Shown here piece by piece: positions 15,942 through 20,221 of a stretch of 20,221 nucleotides of DNA. The position numbers were made by a program, and so were the translations under genes. Each line of letters opens with the position of its first letter. Within the stretch, counting starts at the first letter, position 1. This stretch comes from CAZIKF01 sp964539825 (GTDB lineage: Bacteria > Muiribacteriota > UBA6191). A model generated the notes under the pieces. The model saw only the letters and a program-made list of their open reading frames with translations, did no database searches and was not told the origin of the DNA. The stretch spans positions 1 through 20,221 of the forward strand of contig CAZIKF010000060.1 in the NCBI GenBank assembly GCA_964539825.1. The letters run 5' to 3'.

Positions 15942-16040
15942 CTATTTGTTCGGATTAGGCCCTGCCTGGGACTGCGCTTGAGATTTTGGTATGCCGCTAA
16001 CTTCAAAGCGGCCTTTACACCCTTTAGCCCAGATGGCGTA
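15942..16040 (-). pseudogene. 3' remnant of a second 508-residue-type protein gene
   Basis: The minus strand encodes YAIWAKGCKGRFEVSGIPK and then SQAQSQAGPNPNK and TAG. The intact protein ends AIWVRSCNGRFQVTGIPK followed by GQPSKPAFSGANPNK. Homology stops exactly where the tandem repeat at 16041-16097 begins. The 19-nt gap to the opposing remnant equals that of the intact gene pair. Confidence 0.78.
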
Positions 16041-16097
16041 TAATTTGGTAGTCTGTCCCCTCAATTTAATAATTTGGTAGTCTGTCCCCTCAATTTA
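16041..16097 (+). repeat. Perfect 28-nt tandem repeat, 29-nt period
   Basis: Two identical 28-nt units (16041-16068 and 16070-16097) start TAATTTGGTAGTCTGTCCCC and end TCAATTTA, one base apart. A third unit with 27 matching bases lies at 18774-18800. On the minus strand the pair codes for the last residues (KLRGQTTKLLN) and stop of the gene that ends at 16061. Confidence 0.92.
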
Positions 16098-16850
16098 AGA
16101 CCCATGAGGACTCCGTGATAAAGTTGGTAGTGAAAGGAGTAATTCTTTTCTAGGAGCTCTTCCAGACAAGTCTGGTGATAATTAATTTTTTTGAGAAGTT
16201 CTTCAGTAAGCTTTTCTCGGGCATCTGCAAGGTAGGCCAACAGGACACGGGTCTCCTGGGAGATATCCTCGAGTCGGACTTTGGCAATCCTTTCAAAGAG
16301 GGTGAAAGTCTTGAGAGCGAATCTCATCAGATGAAAACTTGCCGGGATGACTCTTCTCATACTCTGACTTCAAGCCCCGTATTTTCTTGTCCACGGCTTG
16401 GAAGGTTAAGGCATAGTCTCTAAGTAGGAAGAGCCTATCTGGGTCATTTGACAGCGTGTTTATGAGTCGAACCAGTTCTTCATGAAGGCGCTGAAGGTGT
16501 GGGTCAATTTCCAAGCCATACTGTTTCTGGGCTGGTTTGAATGGTTCAGTGAGTTGCAGCACTTTCTCCACGGGAATATCTCGGATGCTCGATTGCGCTG
16601 TGGCATTAGCCTCAAGGAGTTTCTCCAAATGCGGCCGATCGTGGATTTTCTTTTCAAAGTCCTGGGTAATACGACTAAGATTGGACGCTAGCGACCGTAT
16701 TCGATAGAGTGGGTGATTATTCACAGGATCTGGCTCTGACTTAATGTCCATCTTCTCCTGTGCAATTAGAAGATCGGCGTCACTCGAATTGATGAACATG
16801 GTGATCCCAACCACCACAATCACCCCCATCCTAACGAACATTGGGTCCAT
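16061..16850 (-). CDS. Exported helical protein, frame split at CTTTGA (frameshift or +1 recoding)
   Basis: The ATG at 16850 opens a 185-residue frame with a short N-terminal signal or anchor (MFVRMGVIVVVGITMFINSSDA), then a charged, helix-rich protein that stops at TGA 16293-16295. The +1 frame stays open across this point and continues FERIAKVRLEDISQETRV and onward in the same helical style to 16061. The stop lies in CCT CTT TGA AAG: slipping from CUU to UUU would join the frames into about 262 residues. CUU-UGA is the slip site of the bacterial prfB frameshift, but the upstream Shine-Dalgarno-like element of prfB is missing here and the base after UGA is A, not C. A one-base T insertion, real or a sequencing error, explains it equally well. 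The end (KLRGQTTKLLN) is repeat-derived. No known family recognised. Confidence 0.55.
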
Positions 16851-17171
16851 AATTAATCACCAATCCTGGAGTGCACAGTTTCAGACGAGGTAAGTGGGGG
16901 GTAGGGCTTAGCATTGGCCAGACATCGTTCTCTACGCGGGTCTCTATATATCTGGTGATGGACATAAATGTAGTGTCCTTGGCACGGTAGACCTAGATTC
17001 CGGTACATTTTTATTTTCCGACACCTGGAGTACTTGACCAGAAAAGGGAGCATTTTATTTTCATTGGTGGGTATTTCCAATTGTCGCTGATCAACAACCT
17101 CCAACCGATGCTACAAAACCGCTACAGAAATTGAATCCGACCCATTCAAATCACCGCCTTCCCCAGGCAGT
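16851..17171. other. Non-coding stretch between divergent genes
   Basis: Between the split helical gene (minus) and ldhA (plus) I see no gene that I can support. An 83-codon minus-strand frame at 16853-17104 has no ribosome binding site, signal or recognisable motif. The right end leads into the repeat at 17172-17233. Promoters for both flanking genes must lie here or in the repeat. Confidence 0.4.
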
Positions 17172-17233
17172 AACTTTACTGGCCTCTCCCCCAAAATTCC
17201 TGTCCATTTGTAGATTATTTACACTGATAAGAG
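17172..17233 (+). repeat. Long-form repeat copy upstream of ldhA
   Basis: It begins AACTTTACTGGCCTCTCCCC and continues through a TCCATT.GTAGATTATTTA block. It is about 80% identical by eye to 18929-18990 in the same orientation; its first 26 nt recur at 19807-19832. It ends 50 nt before the ldhA start codon, so it may contribute to its promoter. Confidence 0.8.
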
Positions 17234-17283
17234 TATAAAAAGTAGTGTGTTCCGAAGGTTTTTTTAACCAAGGAGATCGGGAA

Positions 17284-18267
17284 ATGAAAGTCGCAGTTTT
17301 TTCCACCAGGCATACTGATAAAGCTTTTTTACAAAAACAAAATGAGGCTTTTCAATTTGAAATCCACTTCTTCGAATCTGGCCTGCAAGAGCAGACCGCA
17401 TCATTAGCCGATGGGTTTGATGCAGTTTGTGCCTTTGTTAATGATGACTTAGGTCGTGATGTGTTACTCAAGCTAAAAGAACTGGGGGTGAAAATCATTG
17501 CGTTACGATGCGCAGGTTTCAATCAGGTGGATTTGGAAACAGCAAAAGAGCTGAATATCCCAGTCGTACGAGTACCAGCCTATTCGCCTTATGCAGTCGC
17601 TGAACATACTCTGGCACTACTCTTGTGTTTAAACCGAAAAATTCATAGAGCTTATAATCGGGTAAGAGAAGGTAATTTCAACCTGGAAGGGCTCCTGGGA
17701 TTTGATTTACATGATAAAACAGTTGGAGTTGTTGGAACCGGTAAAATAGGGAAAGTCGTGGTTCAAATATTACAGGGTTTTGGAAGTAAGGTATTGTGTT
17801 ACGACCCTTATCCTGCGCCGGATCTGAAAGAGGTTTCTAGCGATTTGAATAGTCTCTTGTATAACAGTGATATCATCACGCTACACTGCCCCTTAACCCC
17901 CCAGTCTTATCACTTAATTAATGAAGAAGTGATATTGCAAATGAAAGATGGGGTGATTCTCGTCAATACCAGTAGAGGAGCTTTAATCGATGCCAGGGCC
18001 GTTATTAAAGGCCTTAAGAGCGGTAAAGTTGGTGGACTTGCAATTGATGTTTATGAAGAAGAGGGTGATTTATTCTTCGAAGATTTATCCAATCAGGTCA
18101 TTCAAGACGATGTTTTTGCTCGTTTAACCACTTTTCCAAATGTTTTGATTACTGGTCATCAAGCCTTTTTTACAGACAGAGCCCTTACAAATATTACTCA
18201 TACGACTTTGAGTAACTTGAGTGAGTTTCAACAGGGGTTAGCGCTGACAAACCAGATTGTAATTTAG
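17284..18267 (+). CDS. ldhA: D-lactate dehydrogenase (NAD-dependent, fermentative)
   Basis: Reduces pyruvate to D-lactate with NADH in the cytosol, regenerating NAD during fermentation. The ATG at 17284 has AAGGAG 8 nt upstream; a longer frame from 17245 is not needed. Its 327 residues compare with 329 in E. coli LdhA, and many blocks match from memory: IALRCAGFNQVDL (72-84), VRVPAYSPYAVAEH (95-108), the NAD-binding GVVGTGKIG (148-156), HCPLTPQSYHLINEE (201-215), NTSRGALID (228-236), DLFFEDLSNQVIQDDVF (262-278) and GHQAF (291-295). The catalytic set Arg231, Glu260 and His292 is complete. The gene stands alone, bracketed by repeat copies at 17172-17233 and 18281-18340, and could have been carried as a unit. 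Among the 2-hydroxyacid dehydrogenases the LdhA subgroup is clear. Confidence 0.95.
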   Translation: MKVAVFSTRHTDKAFLQKQNEAFQFEIHFFESGLQEQTASLADGFDAVCAFVNDDLGRDVLLKLKELGVKIIALRCAGFNQVDLETAKELNIPVVRVPAYSPYAVAEHTLALLLCLNRKIHRAYNRVREGNFNLEGLLGFDLHDKTVGVVGTGKIGKVVVQILQGFGSKVLCYDPYPAPDLKEVSSDLNSLLYNSDIITLHCPLTPQSYHLINEEVILQMKDGVILVNTSRGALIDARAVIKGLKSGKVGGLAIDVYEEEGDLFFEDLSNQVIQDDVFARLTTFPNVLITGHQAFFTDRALTNITHTTLSNLSEFQQGLALTNQIVI

Positions 18268-18280
18268 TGAAACTTTGGGA

Positions 18281-18340
18281 AAACTTTGGGGACAACCAAA
18301 TGTTCAGGCCTTACTTAACATTTTCGGGGATAGATTACCT
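18281..18340 (-). repeat. Two degenerate repeat copies downstream of ldhA
   Basis: AAACTTTGGGGACAACCAAA (18281-18300) and TTTTCGGGGATAGATTACC (18321-18339) both resemble the reverse complement of GGTAGTCTGTCCCC units, so their orientation is opposite to the other copies nearby. They lie between the ldhA stop and the SH3-protein start. Confidence 0.55.
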
Positions 18341-18387
18341 ATTCTCGTTTAAGATTCGGTGACGGAGAAGGTGAGGCCATTAAAAAT

Positions 18388-18753
18388 ATGAATGGCACTG
18401 TTATCAAATCATATCGAAGTTGCTATCCAAATCCCATTTCTTTCAAAAAGGGAGAATCGCTAAGCATTGGAAGAAGGGATCATGAGTTTCCTGGTTGGAT
18501 TTGGGTTGAGACAAAAGACGGGAATGAGGGCTGGGCACCCGAAAAGATCTTAGAGATTGTGGGAAACCTTGGAGTAACGTCAGAAAACTACTCTGCGCGG
18601 GAATTGGACGTTGACCAGGGAGAACTCCTGGATGTAATGAGAGAACTAAACGGCTGGTTCTTGGTCCAAAAACAAAATGGAGAAACTGGTTGGATATCGA
18701 GTTCTTGTTTGGAAGTCGTTGGTGGATACTCTGAAGTTGATGAAGAATCCTGA
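18388..18753 (+). CDS. Small protein with two bacterial SH3-like domains
   Basis: The 121-residue protein has no signal peptide. It consists of two consecutive SH3-like beta-barrels: residues about 2-58 (VIKSYRSCYPNPISFKKGE, then WIWVETKDGNEGWAPEKIL) and about 63-111 (TSENYSARELDVDQGELL, then GWFLVQKQNGETGWISSSCL). The paired G-W and EGW/TGW motifs are the standard landmarks. Such stand-alone tandem-SH3 proteins occur in many bacteria, and their ligand is generally unknown. The acidic end (EVDEES) precedes a stop 20 nt before a repeat copy. The upstream GGTGAGG is about 13 nt from the ATG, farther than usual. The separate ldhA gene upstream is 120 nt away with repeats between, so co-transcription is doubtful. 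Confidence 0.8.
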   Translation: MNGTVIKSYRSCYPNPISFKKGESLSIGRRDHEFPGWIWVETKDGNEGWAPEKILEIVGNLGVTSENYSARELDVDQGELLDVMRELNGWFLVQKQNGETGWISSSCLEVVGGYSEVDEES

Positions 18754-18773
18754 CAATGTGCTGTCGAAAGCAA

Positions 18774-18800
18774 TAATTTGGTAGTCTGTCCCCTCAATTT
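18774..18800 (+). repeat. Repeat copy after the SH3 gene (27 nt identical to 16041-16067)
   Basis: TAATTTGGTAGTCTGTCCCC followed by TCAATTT is an exact match over 27 nt to each unit of the tandem pair 2.7 kb upstream. Such identity beside degenerate copies implies recent spread or gene conversion. Confidence 0.9.
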
Positions 18801-18893
18801 TCTGAAAAAGCTTCGGTCTGGATGGTGGATTTAAATGGTTTCTAGACTGGTATGGAGAATTTCAAAAGAGATTTCAACATCACTCATACGGTT

Positions 18894-18915
18894 ACCTGTC
18901 TGGCCCCTTCTCTGC
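18894..18915 (+). repeat. Degenerate repeat unit resembling the 649-671 copy
   Basis: ACCTGTCTGGCCCCTTCTCT resembles TGGTCTGGTCCCTTTCTCTA at 659-678, including the TTCTCT extension outside the core. It connects the copy near the left edge with the right-hand cluster. Confidence 0.45.
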
Positions 18916-18928
18916 CAGAGGCCATTAT

Positions 18929-18990
18929 AATTTTACTGGCCTGTCCCCCGAAAATCCGGTCCATTAGTAGATTATTTAGACTGATACTCT
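18929..18990 (+). repeat. Long-form repeat copy between the SH3 and 2H genes
   Basis: It begins AATTTTACTGGCCTGTCCCC and carries the same GTAGATTATTTA block as 17172-17233, in the same orientation. Together the two copies bracket ldhA and the SH3 gene as direct repeats. It ends 27 nt beyond the 3' end of the 2H-phosphoesterase-like gene. Confidence 0.8.
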
Positions 18991-19017
18991 TGGTTGCCCA
19001 ATCCCTTTCGTTATCGT

Positions 19018-19716
19018 TTACAGCCCAGCTTTGAAAAGTTTATCAAATCTCAGGCTCTCTTCTAAGCTGGTCTCGTCCTTTGGGATGCCAAATAAATCGG
19101 ATTCGGTAAAACCGATTGTGACATGAAAATCCTGTCTAGCTGGATCAAAAACGTCCCTGGGAATATTGAAATATCGGGCAACTCGCTCACGAATAAAGCG
19201 CAATTGCGGAGAATTGACGACCAGAAAATACACTTCCGAATATTGCCCCTTGCCGTTTTTCCCGCGGCTCGCCCCGACCCCCAGAGTGTCCCATCTGAGA
19301 TTTTGAATCGTATTTCTGACTAACTCCTCAACCTTTTCCATTGAAAACTCAGCAACAGAGGCCAAAATAGCATCGTGCTCTGGGGGGGTGATCACGGTGA
19401 TATGCGCTTCTCCCCGGTCCTGTAGCTCTAAACCCATAATTTTCTCAATGGTCTCTTTGACGCGATTGACCGGGATGAAATTCACTTTGCTAATGAGATA
19501 GGTACCATAAAATTGATCTGGATTGATGTGTGACTCAAATTCCTGGGATTTAAAAAGCTTACGAAAAAGACGCGCAAGCTTCAGGGAGCCATCCTGGCGT
19601 AAAAAGACATCTGAAAAAGAACGATGGGAAGAATCTTCCCTCTGGTATCGATCGGCGGCAAAAGGGCTTGAATTCAAGACCAAACAAAAAAGAACCGCAG
19701 TGATTAAAGCCTTCAT
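19018..19716 (-). CDS. Exported 2H-phosphoesterase-like protein
   Basis: The 232-residue protein has a signal peptide ending at about residue 20-21 (LNSSPFAAD). Two HxT motifs, HITVIT (105-110) and HVTIGF (198-203), lie 93 residues apart with hydrophobic strands around them. This is the diagnostic layout of the 2H phosphoesterase superfamily (LigT, cyclic phosphodiesterase, AKAP7, CPDase), in which both His and Thr bind a phosphate and cleave cyclic or 2',5' phosphodiesters or ligate RNA. Most known members are cytosolic, so an exported one is notable. The start at 19716 has GGTGGA 6 nt upstream. It stands alone on the minus strand between repeat copies at 18929-18990 and 19807-19832. The substrate cannot be inferred; an extracytoplasmic nucleotide or RNA-fragment phosphodiesterase is a reasonable guess. 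Confidence 0.75.
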   Translation of the reverse strand: MKALITAVLFCLVLNSSPFAADRYQREDSSHRSFSDVFLRQDGSLKLARLFRKLFKSQEFESHINPDQFYGTYLISKVNFIPVNRVKETIEKIMGLELQDRGEAHITVITPPEHDAILASVAEFSMEKVEELVRNTIQNLRWDTLGVGASRGKNGKGQYSEVYFLVVNSPQLRFIRERVARYFNIPRDVFDPARQDFHVTIGFTESDLFGIPKDETSLEESLRFDKLFKAGL

Positions 19717-19806
19717 ATAAAATCCACCTTCGCCAGTGAAAAAGGGTCTGTATCCCTTACTACGTCTAAACCGATTCAGGGTTAGATTAACAACCGCAGT
19801 CTAAGC

Positions 19807-19832
19807 TAACTTTACTGGCCTATCCCCCAAAT
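19807..19832 (+). repeat. Short-form repeat copy before higBA's 3' end
   Basis: TAACTTTACTGGCCTATCCC followed by CCAAAT matches the first 26 nt of the long-form copies at 17172 and 18929, without the GTAGATTATTTA block. It ends 27 nt from the end of the extended higA frame. Confidence 0.75.
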
Positions 19833-19859
19833 CTCCCCATCAAGCTAAGCGGACGCTAC

Positions 19860-20141
19860 CTACCCCACTGGTTCCCAGGAACCGACAATTTGTTCTGCAT
19901 CATAGAGATCCACTGCGCTTTGAAGGTTGAGCCAAGATCAAGGGGTGGTCCCAAGAACTTTCGTAATTTTCACAGCTAGATTTGGATCCATCCGAGCCTT
20001 ACCATTAACAATATTACTCATGTGTTTACGAGAGCATTCCACCAGGGAGGCAAAACTGGTGATGCTGATTTCCCTCGGGTTGAGATAATGCTCTAGTAAA
20101 ACCTCACCTGGGTATGATGGCCTTCTGTTTGGTAATAGCAT
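19860..20141 (-). pseudogene. higA: HigA-family antitoxin, interrupted by an in-frame TGA
   Basis: HigA is the DNA-binding antitoxin that neutralises HigB and represses the operon. The ATG at 20141 has GGAG 5 nt upstream and opens NRRPSYPGEVLLEHYLNPR, the usual HigA beginning. A Cro/C1 helix-turn-helix follows (ITSFASLVECSRKHMSNIVNGKARMDPNLAVKI, read in sections), then LGTTP and a TGA at 19938-19940 after 67 codons. Beyond the stop the same frame continues SWLNLQSAVDLYDAEQ and ends at TAG 19860-19862. This is the normal HigA tail, where I would expect TTPESWLNLQ. The intact protein would be about 93 residues, the usual size. Either a nonsense mutation truncated it or there is a base error. 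The helix-turn-helix survives, so a shortened antitoxin could still bind DNA. Confidence 0.82.
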
Positions 20142-20150
20142 AGCGCTCCA

Positions 20151-20221
20151 TTAATGGTAATCGTCGAAATCCACATCAAAAACCTTTTCATTTTCAAATC
20201 GAAAAGAGAATACTAGGGGAC
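20151..20221 (-). CDS. higB: HigB-family toxin, C-terminal fragment (gene continues beyond window)
   Basis: Only the last 22 codons and stop lie inside the window. They read PLVFSFRFENEKVFDVDFDDYH, given here as family landmarks: the FRFENE strand, the DVDFDDYH end and the terminal Tyr-His are those of HigB/RelE-type ribosome-dependent mRNA interferases. It sits directly upstream of the higA frame with 9 nt between stop and ATG, the toxin-first order typical of higBA. The rest of the toxin, and the operon promoter, are outside. Confidence 0.75.
   Translation of the reverse strand, partial: PLVFSFRFENEKVFDVDFDDYH

Noticed and set aside
16041..16097. CRISPR-like array
   Set aside because: There are only two identical units with one base between them, no spacer-sized gaps and no cas genes; related units are dispersed singly.
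16061..16360. The 99-codon frame as an independent overlapping gene
   Set aside because: Its first 22 codons only restate the end of the upstream frame in another phase and it has no ribosome binding site; continuation of one protein across CTTTGA explains it better.
16853..17104. Minus-strand frame of 83 codons as a gene
   Set aside because: No ribosome binding site, signal, domain or plausible composition; it lies in the divergent control region.
15841..19832. Integron with attC-bounded gene cassettes
   Set aside because: The gene-repeat-gene layout is suggestive, but the repeats lack recognisable RYYYAAC/GTTRRRY core sites and the long imperfect palindrome of attC, genes point both ways, and no integrase is seen.
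19938..19940. TGA reassigned to an amino acid in this organism
   Set aside because: TGA serves as the natural stop in several well-bounded genes here (the small Cys/His protein, the PilV-like gene, DUF389, the SH3 protein), so code reassignment is unlikely.

Overview
The window reads as a piece of a Gram-negative (diderm) bacterial chromosome of moderate GC. The diderm call rests on an RND pump with a periplasmic adaptor, three type IV pilin-like precursors and several Sec signal peptides. The closest match I can recall for any gene is an E. coli-type LdhA, which suggests proteobacteria or a neighbouring phylum. There is no rRNA or other marker, so the lineage stays open. No phage, insertion sequence, CRISPR array, tRNA or rRNA was seen.

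Layout. (1) 1-559: 3' end of an unrecognised protein. (2) 676-5985, minus strand: a compact metal-resistance operon. It reads CadC-like ArsR-family sensor, small membrane-anchored Cys/His-repeat protein, HlyD/CusB-type adaptor carrying the same Cys/His repeats, then a CzcA/CusA-type RND pump. Junctions are 11 nt, a 4-nt ATGA overlap and 5 nt. A promoter and a perfect 8-bp palindrome sit in front of it; no outer-membrane channel gene is present. (3) 6209-7021, plus strand: sterol-desaturase/fatty-acid-hydroxylase family membrane enzyme. (4) 7223-8573, minus strand: HupE/UreJ membrane protein and a 'transmembrane anchor protein', a pair that I recall often lying near metal-efflux genes. (5) 8741-10552, plus strand: DUF389 membrane protein. 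(6) 10636-14213: a divergent minor-pilin cluster, with PilV/GspI-like and PilW/GspJ-like proteins on minus, and a large PilX/GspK-like protein plus a secreted Cys-containing protein on plus. (7) 14233-15759, minus strand: a large secreted protein with two copies of a ~140-residue domain, collagen-like linkers and a DUF3011-like C-terminal module, ending 19 nt from the convergent secreted protein. (8) 15840-20221: a mosaic in which nearly every gene is separated from the next by a copy of a short repeat with the core GTCTGTCCCC. It holds a remnant of a second copy of the convergent junction, a helical exported protein split by a frameshift at CTTTGA, D-lactate dehydrogenase, a tandem-SH3 protein, an exported 2H-phosphoesterase-like protein, and a higBA toxin-antitoxin pair whose antitoxin carries an in-frame stop.

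The main unexplained signal is the dispersed repeat family. Copies occur at gene 3' ends, in leaders and as a perfect 28-nt tandem pair. At two genes (the RND pump and the split helical gene) the repeat is translated and supplies the C-terminal tail and stop codon. Repeats also bound the duplicated remnant and the ldhA-SH3 block, so they look like the agent that shuffled this locus. The second strong signal is that remnant: it keeps the same 19-nt spacing as the intact junction, and in its 14-codon tail all seven differing codons are synonymous.
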